Below, one piece after another: positions 27,645 through 36,749 of a DNA stretch of 64,000 bases. Origin of the DNA: Ensifer canadensis (GTDB taxonomy: Bacteria; Pseudomonadota; Alphaproteobacteria; Rhizobiales; Rhizobiaceae); NCBI RefSeq assembly GCF_017488845.2, contig NZ_CP083370.1, positions 124,001 to 188,000 on the forward strand. Direction: 5' to 3'. The notes beneath the pieces are model-generated. The model did not search any database, was not told the DNA's origin, and saw only the letters and a program-made list of their open reading frames with translations. The stretch's first letter is position 1; the number at the start of each line of letters is the position of its first letter. A program made the translations under genes and the position numbers.

Positions 27645-28328
27645 ATGTTGCCGAAAATCGCCGTTGTCGAAGACGAAGAGGCGCTGAGTGTCCTGCTGCG
27701 TTATAACCTCGAAGCCGAAGGGTTCGATGTTGATACGATCCTGCGCGGAGACGAGGCGGAGATCCGCCTACAGGAGCGCCTCCCGGATCTCCTGATCCTC
27801 GACTGGATGCTGCCGGGCGTTTCCGGCATCGAGCTTTGCCGCCGGCTGCGCCAACGTCCGGAAACCGAGCGCCTGCCGATCATCATGCTGACGGCGCGCG
27901 GCGAGGAGAGCGAGCGGGTTCGTGGCCTTGCCACCGGCGCCGACGATTATGTCGTCAAGCCGTTCTCGACCCCGGAGCTGATGGCCCGTGTCAAGGCGAT
28001 GCTGCGGCGCGCCAAGCCCGAGGTCCTCTCGACGCTGCTTCGCTGCGGCGACATCGAGCTCGATCGCGAGACCCATCGCGTGCATCGCCGCACCCGCGAG
28101 GTCCGCCTTGGTCCGACGGAATTCCGCCTGCTCGAATTCCTGATGTCGTCGCCGGGCCGGGTGTTCTCGCGCTCGCAACTCCTTGATGGCGTCTGGGGCC
28201 ACGATATCTATGTCGACGAGCGCACCGTCGACGTGCATGTCGGTCGCTTGCGCAAGGCACTGAATTTCTCGAGCATGCCTGATGTCATCCGCACCGTTCG
28301 CGGTGCCGGCTACTCGCTCGAAAGCTGA
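27645..28328 (+). CDS. phoB: phosphate regulon response regulator PhoB
   Basis: PhoB, 227 residues, has a receiver domain with VVEDEEA, phosphoacceptor Asp53 in LLILDWMLPG, Thr in MLTARG and Lys in YVVKPFS, and a winged-helix DNA-binding domain with LGPTEFRLLEFLMSSPGRVFSR and ERTVDVHVGRLRKAL. It binds PHO boxes such as that at 21679. ATG 27645 (MLPKIAVV) lies after GGAGACG. It is separated from phoU by repeat B1 and a palindrome, so it may have its own promoter. Confidence 0.95.
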   Translation: MLPKIAVVEDEEALSVLLRYNLEAEGFDVDTILRGDEAEIRLQERLPDLLILDWMLPGVSGIELCRRLRQRPETERLPIIMLTARGEESERVRGLATGADDYVVKPFSTPELMARVKAMLRRAKPEVLSTLLRCGDIELDRETHRVHRRTREVRLGPTEFRLLEFLMSSPGRVFSRSQLLDGVWGHDIYVDERTVDVHVGRLRKALNFSSMPDVIRTVRGAGYSLES

Positions 28329-28342
28329 GCCAGCCGGCCACT

Positions 28343-28441
28343 GCAGCGCCGCGCATCTTAATGGACGCGCAAAGGTCGCTGTTGCATCTTGAATTGCGGC
28401 ATGTTTCCTTGAAGCGAATACGAACCAGGGAAACATGCAGC
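28343..28441 (-). repeat. two-palindrome intergenic element, copy A4 (RIME-like)
   Basis: The first palindrome (GCAGCGCCGCGCATC...GACGCGCAAAGGTCGCTGTTGC) is well kept. The second is degenerate in the middle but keeps GGCATGTTTCC and GGGAAACATGC at its ends. It lies between phoB and the terminator of gcrA. Confidence 0.75.
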
Positions 28442-28450
28442 AGCCAATAA

Positions 28451-28474
28451 AAAAGGGGCCGTGCGGCCCCTTTT
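28451..28474. terminator. bidirectional terminator between phoB and gcrA
   Basis: AAAAGGGGCCG and CGGCCCCTTTT form an 11-bp stem with a two- to four-base loop. On the minus strand it ends in seven or more T residues, so it is a strong factor-independent terminator for gcrA. It also works in the phoB direction with a TTTT tail. Confidence 0.9.
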
Positions 28475-28496
28475 CTGCATGTGGTTTTCGGTCGTC

Positions 28497-29018
28497 TCAG
28501 CGAGCGCGACGGCGCTCGGAGGTCGGCTGATAGGCAAGCCGCGCATGGAATGTGCAATAGGGCGAAGCTTCCGGGGAATCGTTGCCGCAGAAGTGGAATT
28601 CTTCCTTGAGCGGGTCGCCGATCGGCCATTTGCAGGTGCGCTCGGTCAACTGCGTCAGCTCCAGGCGGCGCGACATTGGCACGACCACATCCGTCTGGAT
28701 GCGGAAATCCTGTTCGGCGACGAGATCGACTTCGACCTCTTCCTTGAGCACGGTCGCGCCGGCCGCACGGGTAACCGTCCGTGTCGTGACGCGCGAAGCG
28801 TAGTTCGGAGCGCGCGGCGCCGAAGTCGGGCGCTGCTTCGGCCGGGTCGCGGCGGTGGTTCCGCCAGCCTTGGCCCTGCCGGGCAGGCTCAGCCGGTGAA
28901 CCTTGCCGATGACCGCATTGCGGCTGACGCCGCCGAGCTGTGCCGCGATCTGGCTCGCGCTCAGGCCCTCGGACCAAAGCTTCTTCAGTTTTTCCACCCG
29001 CTCGTCAGTCCAGTTCAT
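28497..29018 (-). CDS. gcrA: GcrA cell-cycle regulator
   Basis: GcrA, 173 residues, is an alphaproteobacterial transcription factor that binds sigma-70 RNA polymerase and acts at promoters carrying CcrM-methylated GANTC sites. The N-terminal helix-turn-helix starts MNWTDERVEKLKKLW and includes QIAAQLGGVSRNAVIGKVHRL. A basic linker (about 45-85) leads to the conserved C-terminal part with ERTCKWPIGDP and FCG...YCTFHARLAYQP, which carries conserved Cys/His. Length and order fit the family. Its promoter region holds five GANTC sites and a CtrA-like box. Confidence 0.95.
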   Translation of the reverse strand: MNWTDERVEKLKKLWSEGLSASQIAAQLGGVSRNAVIGKVHRLSLPGRAKAGGTTAATRPKQRPTSAPRAPNYASRVTTRTVTRAAGATVLKEEVEVDLVAEQDFRIQTDVVVPMSRRLELTQLTERTCKWPIGDPLKEEFHFCGNDSPEASPYCTFHARLAYQPTSERRRAR

Positions 29019-29053
29019 TTCTGCACTCTCCGTTCTCAGCGTTGGCGATGACA

Positions 29054-29201
29054 GAATCTCTCACCACGCTCCGGACAGGCTCCGGAGCTGCAACGCGATA
29101 ACACTTTTGGTGACTAGGCCCGCCGCATGCGTCTAGTAATTGAACATTAACCTACTGACCGGCGGACTCCGTGGCAAGAGTCCCGCGAATCGCGCCGAAT
29201 C
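29054..29201. promoter_or_regulatory. cluster of GANTC (CcrM) sites upstream of gcrA
   Basis: GANTC occurs at 29054 (GAATC), 29165 (GACTC), 29178 (GAGTC), 29187 (GAATC) and 29197 (GAATC). Four of the five lie within 37 bp, where chance predicts about one per 256 bp. The region serves the gcrA and argD genes, which are divergent. Confidence 0.7.
29136..29150 (-). promoter_or_regulatory. CtrA-like box upstream of gcrA
   Basis: The minus strand reads TTAA-TGTTCAA-TTAC, a TTAA-N7-TTAA(C) CtrA motif with one mismatch. It lies about 120-130 bases before the gcrA start codon. CtrA control of gcrA is known in Caulobacter; here it is inferred. Confidence 0.45.
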
Positions 29202-29439
29202 GATTTCTTGGTTTTCCCCAACTTGCTCGGTGGGCGTTGCATTTTTGCAAGCCCCGTCGCGTGATTTTTTCGTCGCATGGATCAGACCTGTCCGACCGCA
29301 CTGCAAAGCTTGGTTTTGTTGACATTGCGCTGCGAAATAGGAATAGTGCCTGCGCCGCCGCAAGGCGGCATTTTTAATTTTTTGCCGCGCTCAACAGGGG
29401 CTCGGATCGATGCCGATAGCAATGAAGGAGAGGCTCGCC

Positions 29440-30639
29440 ATGACTGCAACCACGCCGCTTTACGACACCTACATGCGTGCGCCGTTGCGTTTCGAGCGAG
29501 GAGAGGGCGTCTGGTTGATCGCCGAAGACGGCTCGCGCTATCTCGACTTCGCCGCCGGCGTCGCCGTCAACTCGCTTGGCCATGCGCATCCGCATCTGGT
29601 CGAGGCGTTGAAGGCGCAGGCCGAGAAGGTCTGGCACCTGTCCAACCTTTATGAGGTCCCCGGCCAGGAGAGCCTTGCACGCCGGCTGACGGCCGTCACC
29701 TTCGCCGATCGTGTCTTCTTCACCAACTCGGGTGCCGAGGCGCTCGAATGCGCGATCAAGACTGCGCGTCGCTACCACTATGCCAAGGGCAATCCGGAGA
29801 AGTTCCACATCATCACCTTCGAGGGTGCCTTCCACGGACGCACGATCGCGACCATCGCGGCGGGTGGTCAGCAGAAGTACATCGAGGGCTTTGGCCCGAA
29901 GGCCCCGGGTTTCTATCAGGTTCCCTTCGGCGATATCACGGCGCTCAAGGATGCGATCACCGACGAGACGGCGGCGATCCTGATCGAGCCGATCCAGGGC
30001 GAGGGCGGCATCCGCCCGGTCACCAAGGAATTCATGCAGGAGCTGCGCGCGCTTTGCGACGAGTTCGGTCTGCTGCTGATCCTCGACGAGGTCCAGTCCG
30101 GCGTCGGCCGCACCGGCAAGCTTTTCGCCTATGAATGGGCTGGCATCCGTCCGGATATCATGGCTGTCGCCAAGGGCATCGGCGGCGGCTTCCCGCTCGG
30201 TGCCTGCCTTGCGACCGAAGAGGCGGCTGCCGGCATGGTCGCCGGTACGCACGGTTCGACCTATGGCGGCAACCCGCTTGCCATGGCTGTCGGCAACGCC
30301 GTGCTCGACGTCATCCTGGCCGACGGTTTCCTGGAGCATGTCCGCGACGTGGCCCTGGTCTTCCGCCAGGGCCTCGCGTCGTTGAAGGACCGTTTCCCCG
30401 ATGTGATCGAGGATATCCGCGGCGACGGCCTGATGCTCGGCATCAAGGCGAAAGGCCCTTCGGCCGATCTCCTGAAGGCGATCCGCGCGGAGAAGCTGCT
30501 GGCTGTTCCGGCCGGCGAAAACGTCCTGCGCCTGTTGCCGCCGCTGACGGTGACCGCCGCGGAAGCGCGCGAAGGCCTGGCGCGGATCGAGCGCGCGGCC
30601 GAAGCCGTGAGAAGCAGCAGCGGTACCGCCGCAGCCTAA
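29440..30639 (+). CDS. argD: acetylornithine aminotransferase
   Basis: ArgD, 399 residues, is a class III PLP aminotransferase that makes N-acetylornithine in arginine synthesis. The cofactor and substrate regions include [52 protein letters not shown] and the PLP lysine in [13 protein letters not shown] (about Lys245). ATG 29440 lies after AAGGAGAGG. argF follows 129 bases on, giving an argD-argF pair. Confidence 0.95.
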   Translation: MTATTPLYDTYMRAPLRFERGEGVWLIAEDGSRYLDFAAGVAVNSLGHAHPHLVEALKAQAEKVWHLSNLYEVPGQESLARRLTAVTFADRVFFTNSGAEALECAIKTARRYHYAKGNPEKFHIITFEGAFHGRTIATIAAGGQQKYIEGFGPKAPGFYQVPFGDITALKDAITDETAAILIEPIQGEGGIRPVTKEFMQELRALCDEFGLLLILDEVQSGVGRTGKLFAYEWAGIRPDIMAVAKGIGGGFPLGACLATEEAAAGMVAGTHGSTYGGNPLAMAVGNAVLDVILADGFLEHVRDVALVFRQGLASLKDRFPDVIEDIRGDGLMLGIKAKGPSADLLKAIRAEKLLAVPAGENVLRLLPPLTVTAAEAREGLARIERAAEAVRSSSGTAAA

Positions 30640-30768
30640 TTTGTGAACCCGGAGATCGGCAGCGATTTTCCCAAGGGTCCATGCGCGAGCCCAAGGTGTC
30701 GAGCGTTCTTTTGGCTCTTCGACACCGGTCGCGCTCCACGGGCCATTCTGAGACAGGAATTGACTACG

Positions 30769-31686
30769 ATGGCAGGCACAAGACATTTCATCGATCTTTC
30801 GGCCATGACGGCAGCCGATCTGCGCACGATCATCGATGACGCACGCGTGCGAAAGACGGCGACGAAGGCCGGAACCGCCGAAAAGCCGCTCGCCGGCAAG
30901 ATGTTGGCGATGATCTTCGAAAAGCCTTCGACCCGCACGCGCGTCTCCTTTGACGTCGGCATGCGCCAGCTCGGCGGCGAAACCCTGTTTCTCTCGGGCA
31001 CCGAAATGCAGCTCGGCCGCGCCGAGACCATCGGCGACACTGCCAAGGTGCTGTCACGCTACGTCGATGCGATCATGATCCGCACCACCGATCATCGCCG
31101 TCTTCTCGAGCTTGCCGAGCACGCCACGGTGCCCGTCATCAACGGCCTGACCGACGACACCCATCCCTGCCAGATCATGGCCGATATCATGACCTTCGAG
31201 GAGCATCGCGGCCCGGTGAAGGGCAAGACCATCGCCTGGACCGGCGACGGAAACAACGTGCTTCACTCGCTGATCGAGGGCTCGGCCCGTTTCGGCTACC
31301 GCATGAACATGGCGGTGCCGCTCGGTTCCGAGCCGCACGACAAGATCCTCAACTGGGCGCGCAACAATGGCGGCGAGATCCTGCTTTGCCATGAGGCCGA
31401 GCAGGCCGTTGCCGGCGCGCATTGCGTCGTTACCGACACCTGGATTTCCATGAACCAGGAGCATCGCGCTCGCGGCCACAACGTCTTCCAGCCCTTCCAG
31501 GTCAACGACGCGCTGATGAGGCACGCCTCGCCGGACGCACTGTTCATGCACTGCCTGCCGGCGCATCGCGGCGAGGAAGTGACCGACGAGGTCATCGACG
31601 GGCCGCAGTCGGTGGTATTCGACGAGGCGGAAAACAGGCTGCACGCACAGAAGTCGATCATCGCCTGGTGCATGGGGCTCGTCTGA
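30769..31686 (+). CDS. argF: ornithine carbamoyltransferase
   Basis: ArgF, 305 residues, converts ornithine and carbamoyl phosphate to citrulline. It has the carbamoyl-phosphate motif STRTR near residue 54, HPCQIMAD, and the ornithine-binding HCLP near residue 261 ([13 protein letters not shown]). ATG 30769 (MAGTRHF) fits the family start and has AGGAA upstream. An open frame reading into it from 30643 is not the start. Confidence 0.96.
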   Translation: MAGTRHFIDLSAMTAADLRTIIDDARVRKTATKAGTAEKPLAGKMLAMIFEKPSTRTRVSFDVGMRQLGGETLFLSGTEMQLGRAETIGDTAKVLSRYVDAIMIRTTDHRRLLELAEHATVPVINGLTDDTHPCQIMADIMTFEEHRGPVKGKTIAWTGDGNNVLHSLIEGSARFGYRMNMAVPLGSEPHDKILNWARNNGGEILLCHEAEQAVAGAHCVVTDTWISMNQEHRARGHNVFQPFQVNDALMRHASPDALFMHCLPAHRGEEVTDEVIDGPQSVVFDEAENRLHAQKSIIAWCMGLV

Positions 31687-31710
31687 TCGGCGCGTCTGCC
31701 TATTGAAATT

Positions 31711-31745
31711 TCCCGCATGCGACACGATTTAGGCCGAATGCGGGA
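31711..31745 (+). terminator. possible hairpin after argF
   Basis: TCCCGCAT and ATGCGGGA pair across a 19-base loop, 24 bases after the argF stop. The loop is long and no U-tract follows, so termination is only possible. Confidence 0.35.
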
Positions 31746-31911
31746 CGTTCCGGGGTGGAAACAACGGACGTTACCTGACGACAGGCAGCGCATGATCGGC
31801 CGGCAAAACGGCACATGCCTGCTAGACAAATCCGTTTATGGCGGGATCGAATAGGATAACGGGCAGGCTGCACCGGAGGATGTTTATGTTCTCTGCGCGG
31901 CCCTCTCCCAA

Positions 31912-32013
31912 GCATGTCGCGGAAAAGTGCGCAGCGGTTTTGCGATAACGATATGCACAAGAACAAAAACTTGAAGCGCAGTCAGCGAATCCTGGCGATC
32001 GCGACGCGCTTTA
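31912..32013 (+). repeat. intergenic repeat, family B copy B2
   Basis: This copy runs from GCATGTCGCGGAAAAGTGCG through CGGTTTTGCGATAACGATATG to GATCGCGACGCGCTTTA. It ends just 20 bases before the hslO start, so it lies in the promoter or leader of that gene. The rest of the 31687-32032 gap shows only the argF hairpin. Confidence 0.8.
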
Positions 32014-32032
32014 GTGACGTAAGGAGCAGCAG

Positions 32033-33022
32033 ATGACTGAGATGGCACCAGGACTTGGCGAATTCGACTTTGCCGGTGACGATCATGTCGTGCCCTTCCA
32101 GGTGGAGGGCCTCGATGTGCGTGGCCGCGCCGTTCAGCTCGGCCCGATGCTCGATGCGATCCTCGAGCGCCACAACTATCCGCTTCCGGTCGCGCGGCTG
32201 GTTGCCGAGACCGTGGTGCTGACCGTGCTGCTCGGAACGTCGCTGAAGTTCGACGGCAAGCTTATCGTCCAGACGAAGAGCGACGGCCCGGTCGATCTTG
32301 TCGTCGCCGATTTTGCCACGCCCGATCGGGTGCGCGCCTATGCCCGTTTCAACGAGGAAGCGCTGGAGGAAGCTCTGAAGGACGGACGCACCCAGTCGCA
32401 TGAGCTGCTGGGCAAGGGCGTTCTCGCCTTCACCATCGATCAGGGTGCCCATACCCAGCGCTATCAGGGCATCGTTGCGCTCGATGGCGCCACGCTCGAG
32501 GAGATTGCCGGCGTCTACTTCCGCCAGTCGGAGCAGATCCCGACCAAGGTGCGCCTCGGCGTTGCCGAACTGCTCGACCGCGACGAGAACGGCAAGCCGC
32601 GCCATCGCTGGCGCGCCGGCGGCATGGTCGCGCAGTTCCTGCCGGATGCGCCGGAGCGCATGCGCCAACCGGATCTTTCGGGGGGTGACGGCGACGACAA
32701 CGAGGATCTCTTCGACGAGGACGATCTCTGGGCGGAAGCCAAGGTCATGGTCGAGACGATCGATGCCGACGAACTGACCGACCCGATGGTCGGCACGGAA
32801 CGTCTGCTCTATCGGCTGTTCCACGAGCGCGGCGTTCGCGTCTACGAGCCGCAGGCGGTCTATGATCGCTGCAGCTGTTCGCGCGAAAAGATCCGCTCGG
32901 TGCTCACCGGACTGCACGCCGACGATATCGAGAGCACCATCGAGGACGGCTTGATCAAGGTGACGTGCGAGTTCTGCTCGACCACCTATCGCTTCGAGGC
33001 AAGCGAGGTCCGCCAGCAGTAG
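32033..33022 (+). CDS. hslO: redox-regulated chaperone Hsp33
   Basis: Hsp33, 329 residues, is a holdase switched on by oxidation. The zinc/disulfide switch is intact: C280-S-C282 and C312-x-x-C315 (RCSCSREK and CEFCSTTY). The N-terminal domain and the linker with an acidic DDNEDLFDEDDL insert are typical of alphaproteobacterial members. ATG 32033 lies after AAGGAG. Confidence 0.95.
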   Translation: MTEMAPGLGEFDFAGDDHVVPFQVEGLDVRGRAVQLGPMLDAILERHNYPLPVARLVAETVVLTVLLGTSLKFDGKLIVQTKSDGPVDLVVADFATPDRVRAYARFNEEALEEALKDGRTQSHELLGKGVLAFTIDQGAHTQRYQGIVALDGATLEEIAGVYFRQSEQIPTKVRLGVAELLDRDENGKPRHRWRAGGMVAQFLPDAPERMRQPDLSGGDGDDNEDLFDEDDLWAEAKVMVETIDADELTDPMVGTERLLYRLFHERGVRVYEPQAVYDRCSCSREKIRSVLTGLHADDIESTIEDGLIKVTCEFCSTTYRFEASEVRQQ

Positions 33023-33028
33023 GATGCC

Positions 33029-33421
33029 TCAATTCAGGGTTCGAACGAGCCCTGGTGAATCAAGCGAGAAGGCGGGGATTGCCACGTTGAAGTGTTCTCC
33101 GCCTTCCGATTCCATGCTGTAGTGGCCGAACATGACGCCGGACGGCGTATCGAGCGGGCATCCGGAGGAATATTCGTAGGTATCGCCGGGGTTCAGCAAC
33201 GGTTGCTCTCCGATGACACCGGGCCCGCTGACTTCGTCCACCTGGCCGTTCTCGTCGGTAATATGCCAGTAGCGTGTCATCAGCCGAACCGACTCGGCCG
33301 AATGGTTGGCGATGACGATGCGGTAGCCCCAGACATAGCGGCTGTCATCCGGATCAGATTGCTCTTCCAGATAATAAGGCTCCACCGTAACTTCTATGTC
33401 GCGAGTGAGCGCGCGATACAT
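33029..33421 (-). CDS. apaG: ApaG family protein
   Basis: ApaG, 130 residues, is a small fibronectin-III-like domain protein associated with Co2+ resistance and diadenosine tetraphosphate metabolism in enterics; its molecular role is unclear. Signature stretches are [37 protein letters not shown] and MFGHYSM. It is convergent with hslO, with only six bases between. ATG 33421 is chosen over the GTG three codons upstream. Confidence 0.94.
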   Translation of the reverse strand: MYRALTRDIEVTVEPYYLEEQSDPDDSRYVWGYRIVIANHSAESVRLMTRYWHITDENGQVDEVSGPGVIGEQPLLNPGDTYEYSSGCPLDTPSGVMFGHYSMESEGGEHFNVAIPAFSLDSPGLVRTLN

Positions 33422-33532
33422 GAGCAACACCTTGTTTCAAGTCTTTCAGGGTATTCTACAGCAAGATGGTTTCGTCAAGAATAACGGCAGGATTGCATGC
33501 GTCGGCGGCAAGTCTGCGGAAAGGCGAGGCCG

Positions 33533-34147
33533 ATGCTTGATGGCGCGGTGAGAAAACATCTGGATCCGATACTGGATCGGCTCGGTGCAGCACTTGCCCG
33601 CGGGGGTGTCGGTGCCAATGCGGTCACGATCACCGGCCTCGCGCTCGGCCTCGTTGCCGCTGTCCTCATTGCCGGACAATACTACCTTGCCGCCGCCATT
33701 GTTATCGTCGTTAGCCGGCTTTGCGATGGACTTGATGGTGCGGTGGCACGCGCCACGCGCAAAACCGATTTCGGTGGTTTCCTCGACATCGTGCTCGACT
33801 TCGCCTTCTACGGTGCCATCCCGCTCGGCTTCATCGGCGCCGATCCGCAGGCCAACGGTCTTGTCGGCGGTCTGCTGCTCTTCTCGTTCTACGTCAACGG
33901 ATCGAGTTTTCTCGCCTATGCCATTATGGCCGAAAAGCGAGCGATGACGACGGATGTGCGGGGGGCAAAATCGCTCTACTTCACCACCGGGCTTGCCGAG
34001 GCGACGGAGACGATCGCCGCCTTCCTGGCCTTCTGCCTGTTCCCGACGTGGTTTCCGCTGCTGGCGGCGCTGTTTGCGGTCGTCTGCCTCTACACCGCGC
34101 TATCGCGCATTGTGCTCGCGCGAACGCGTTTTCGCGACGTCGAGTAG
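33533..34147 (+). CDS. CDP-alcohol phosphatidyltransferase family protein
   Basis: This 204-residue membrane enzyme has the family motif DG-x2-AR-x8-G-x3-D-x3-D in the stretch DGAVARATRKTDFGG and FLDIVLD. It should move a phosphatidyl or CDP-linked group to an alcohol acceptor in lipid synthesis. About six membrane helices are present. ATG 33533 follows AAGGCGAGG. The acceptor cannot be told from the motif; it is shorter than typical Pcs or PgsA proteins of rhizobia and may be a different branch. Confidence 0.82.
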   Translation: MLDGAVRKHLDPILDRLGAALARGGVGANAVTITGLALGLVAAVLIAGQYYLAAAIVIVVSRLCDGLDGAVARATRKTDFGGFLDIVLDFAFYGAIPLGFIGADPQANGLVGGLLLFSFYVNGSSFLAYAIMAEKRAMTTDVRGAKSLYFTTGLAEATETIAAFLAFCLFPTWFPLLAALFAVVCLYTALSRIVLARTRFRDVE

Positions 34148-34174
34148 CGGCCGCCGCCGATCTCGGGGCGGCCG
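34148..34174. terminator. hairpin between convergent genes
   Basis: CGGCCGCC and GGCGGCCG pair around an 11-base loop directly after the stop codon of the CDP-alcohol transferase gene. It lies between this gene and the convergent metZ and may end both transcripts. Confidence 0.45.
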
Positions 34175-34189
34175 TCTTGTTCGTGGGTA

Positions 34190-35374
34190 TCAGGCCTTGA
34201 CGGTCTTCAGCGCGCGGGCGAAGTCCTCGACGATGTCGTCGCTGTCCTCGATACCGGCGGAGAAACGAACGGTGCCGGCGGAAATGCCGAGCTCGTCGCG
34301 AGCTTCGTCCGTCAGGTTCTTGTGCGTCGTCGTCGCCGGATGGGTGATCAGGCTTTTGGAATCGCCAAGATTATTGGAGATGCGGGCGATCTGCAGTGCG
34401 TTCTGCAGTGCGAAGGCCGCATCCTTGCCGCCCTTGAGTTCGAAGGCGACAAGGGTCGAACCGCCGGTCATCTGCTTGGCGATGATGTCGGCCTGCGGAT
34501 GGTCCGCGCGGCCGGGGTAGATCACCTTGGCGATCTGCGGCTGCTCGGCGAGGAAGTCGGCGACGCGACGGGCGTTTTCGGTCTGCTGCTTGACGCGCAG
34601 CGGCAGCGTCTCGATGCCCTTCAGCAACGTCCAGGCGTTGAACGGCGACATCGCCGGGCCGGTGTGGCGGAAGTAGTCATGCAGATGCTCGTTGATCCAG
34701 TCCTTGTCGGACAGAACCACGCCACCGAGGCACCGGCCCTGGCCGTCGATATGCTTGGTGGCGGAATAGACGACGATATGCGCGCCGAGTTCCAGCGGCT
34801 TCTGGAACAGCGGCGTGGCGAAGACGTTGTCGACCACGACCTTGGCGCCGATCTGGTTGGCGAGCCGAGAAACGCCTGAAATGTCGATCACTTCCAGCGT
34901 CGGGTTGGTCGGGCTTTCCAGGAAGAAGACCTTGGTGTTCTTCTGGATCGCCTTTTCCCAGTTCGCGAGATCGCGTCCGTCGACCAGCGTGCATTCGATG
35001 CCGTATTTCGGGGCCAGCGTCTCGACCACCCAGCGGCAGGAGCCGAAGAGGGCGCGGGCGGCAACGATGTGGTCGCCGGCCTTCAGCTGGCATAAAATGG
35101 CGGCAGTGACGGCAGCCATGCCTGATGCCGTGGCGCGCGCGTCTTCGGCGCCTTCCAGCATGCACATGCGCTTTTCAAACATGTCGTTGGTAGGGCTGCC
35201 GTAACGGGCATAGATGAAGCCTTCGGTCTCGCCCTTGAAGCGTGCTTCCGCCGCCTCGGATGTCTCGTAGACGAAGCCCTGGGTGAGGAAGATCGCCTCG
35301 GACGTCTCGCCGTGCTGGGAGCGGGTCGTTCCGCCGTGGACGAGTTGGGTTGCCGGGCGCCAGTTTTTGCTCAT
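34190..35374 (-). CDS. metZ: O-succinylhomoserine sulfhydrylase
   Basis: MetZ, 394 residues, is a Cys/Met-metabolism PLP enzyme that makes homocysteine from O-succinylhomoserine and sulfide. It has the PLP lysine in YSATKHIDGQGR (about Lys207), YGSPTNDMFEKR, GMAAVTA and the C-terminal SLITHPATTTHKN. Its leader carries a SAM-II riboswitch and terminator, so methionine surplus should shut it off. It is divergent from dcd. Confidence 0.95.
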   Translation of the reverse strand: MSKNWRPATQLVHGGTTRSQHGETSEAIFLTQGFVYETSEAAEARFKGETEGFIYARYGSPTNDMFEKRMCMLEGAEDARATASGMAAVTAAILCQLKAGDHIVAARALFGSCRWVVETLAPKYGIECTLVDGRDLANWEKAIQKNTKVFFLESPTNPTLEVIDISGVSRLANQIGAKVVVDNVFATPLFQKPLELGAHIVVYSATKHIDGQGRCLGGVVLSDKDWINEHLHDYFRHTGPAMSPFNAWTLLKGIETLPLRVKQQTENARRVADFLAEQPQIAKVIYPGRADHPQADIIAKQMTGGSTLVAFELKGGKDAAFALQNALQIARISNNLGDSKSLITHPATTTHKNLTDEARDELGISAGTVRFSAGIEDSDDIVEDFARALKTVKA

Positions 35375-35395
35375 GTGACGATCACCTTCAAAAAC

Positions 35396-35425
35396 AAAAA
35401 AACCGGCCGCGTGAAGGGCCGGTTT
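35396..35425 (-). terminator. riboswitch-controlled terminator before metZ
   Basis: On the minus strand AACCGGCC and GGCCGGTT form an eight-base stem with an eight-base loop, followed by a run of seven T residues. The segment just upstream, GGCCGGGTTT, can pair with the left arm instead, giving an alternative antiterminator. Confidence 0.8.
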
Positions 35426-35432
35426 GAAACCC

Positions 35433-35490
35433 GGCCTTTTTAGCTACTTGTTTAACGTGGCTGCAAGCCGACCGGCCAAATCACCACGGG
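35433..35490 (-). ncRNA. SAM-II riboswitch (metA motif)
   Basis: The minus strand carries the SAM-II core in order: GTGGTGATTTGGCCGG, GGCTTGCAGCCACG, TTAAACAAGTAGC and TAAAAAGG. These give the P1 stem (CGTGG/CCACG) and the pseudoknot partners of the class. It lies about 60 bases before metZ and directly before an intrinsic terminator, the standard position for SAM-dependent control of methionine genes in alphaproteobacteria. Confidence 0.9.
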
Positions 35491-35571
35491 ATAAAGCTCC
35501 AATACTGCTTGGGTGCGCTTGCGTCAATTCCTGGAGTTTGGTTTTGTCTCGCAACTGAAAAGAGGATCGAA

Positions 35572-36669
35572 ATGGGCCGCGAGACTGGGATTTTGGCCGA
35601 CCGCGCGATCGCCGCGCTGTTTGCGACCGGACGCTTGAAAAGCGAAAAGGCGCTGGATACCGATCAGATCCAGCCGGCAAGCCTCGACCTGCGCCTCGGC
35701 GCCAAGGCATTTCGCGTGCGCGCGAGCTTCATGCCGGGGCCGGCGCATCTCGTTGCCGACAAGCTCGACCGGCTGAAACTGCATGTCGTCGATCTCTCCG
35801 ACGGCGCCGTGCTGGAAACCGGCTGCGTTTATATCGTGCCGCTGATGGAAAGCCTCGATCTGCCGGAGACCATGTCGGCTTCGGCAAATCCGAAGAGCTC
35901 GACCGGTCGCCTCGACATCTTCACCCGCGTCATCACCGATCGCGCCCAGGAGTTCGACAAGATCCCGGCTGGATATCGCGGACCGCTTTACCTCGAAATC
36001 AGCCCGCGCACCTTCCCGATCGTCGTGCGGCGCGGTTCGCGCCTGTCGCAGATCCGCTTCCGCACCGGCCAGTCGCTGCTCTCCGAGCAGGAACTGCTGG
36101 CGCTGCATGAAAGCGATATGCTGGTTGCGAGCGACAAGCCCAATGTCAGCGGCGGCGGGATCGCGCTCTCGATCGATCTCAAGGGTACGGGCCCGGACGG
36201 ACTGATCGGCTACCGCGGCAAGCATCACACCGCGGTCGTCGATGTCGACAAGAAGGCGCAGCATGCCGTGTTCGACTTCTGGGAGCCGCTCTATAGCCGT
36301 GGCCGCGACGAGCTGATCCTCGATCCCGACGAATTCTACATCCTCGTTTCGCGCGAAGCTGTGCATGTTCCGCCGCTCTACGCTGCCGAGATGACGCCGT
36401 TCGATCCATTGGTCGGTGAATTCCGCGTGCATTATGCCGGCTTCTTCGATCCGGGCTTCGGCCATGCCTCTGCCGGCGGCAGCGGCAGCCGAGCGGTGCT
36501 CGAAGTCCGCAGCCACGAGGTTCCCTTCATCCTCGAGCATGGCCAGATCGTCGGCCGGCTGGTCTATGAACATATGCTGGAACGCCCGGAGGGACTTTAC
36601 GGCCTCGGTCTTGGCTCCAACTATCAGGCTCAGGGTCTCAAGCTCTCCAAGCATTTCCACGCGGAGTAA
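35572..36669 (+). CDS. dcd: 2'-deoxycytidine 5'-triphosphate deaminase, two-domain form
   Basis: This protein of 365 residues matches the long alphaproteobacterial dCTP deaminases, about twice the length of the E. coli enzyme. It has two dUTPase-like jelly-roll halves. QIQPASLDLRLGAKAFRVRAS and ANPKSSTGRLDIFTRVITD in the first half and the C-terminal HEVPFILEHGQIVGRLVYE in the second are visible. It would supply dUMP precursors for thymidylate. ATG 35572 has AGAGGA upstream. It is divergent from metZ. Confidence 0.9.
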   Translation: MGRETGILADRAIAALFATGRLKSEKALDTDQIQPASLDLRLGAKAFRVRASFMPGPAHLVADKLDRLKLHVVDLSDGAVLETGCVYIVPLMESLDLPETMSASANPKSSTGRLDIFTRVITDRAQEFDKIPAGYRGPLYLEISPRTFPIVVRRGSRLSQIRFRTGQSLLSEQELLALHESDMLVASDKPNVSGGGIALSIDLKGTGPDGLIGYRGKHHTAVVDVDKKAQHAVFDFWEPLYSRGRDELILDPDEFYILVSREAVHVPPLYAAEMTPFDPLVGEFRVHYAGFFDPGFGHASAGGSGSRAVLEVRSHEVPFILEHGQIVGRLVYEHMLERPEGLYGLGLGSNYQAQGLKLSKHFHAE

Positions 36670-36749
36670 CAGAAAAAGTGCCGTTGCGCGGCAACGCGGC
36701 GCAACGGTCCTTGACAGATGCATGCGGTTGAGGAAGTTTCCGAAGCGCT

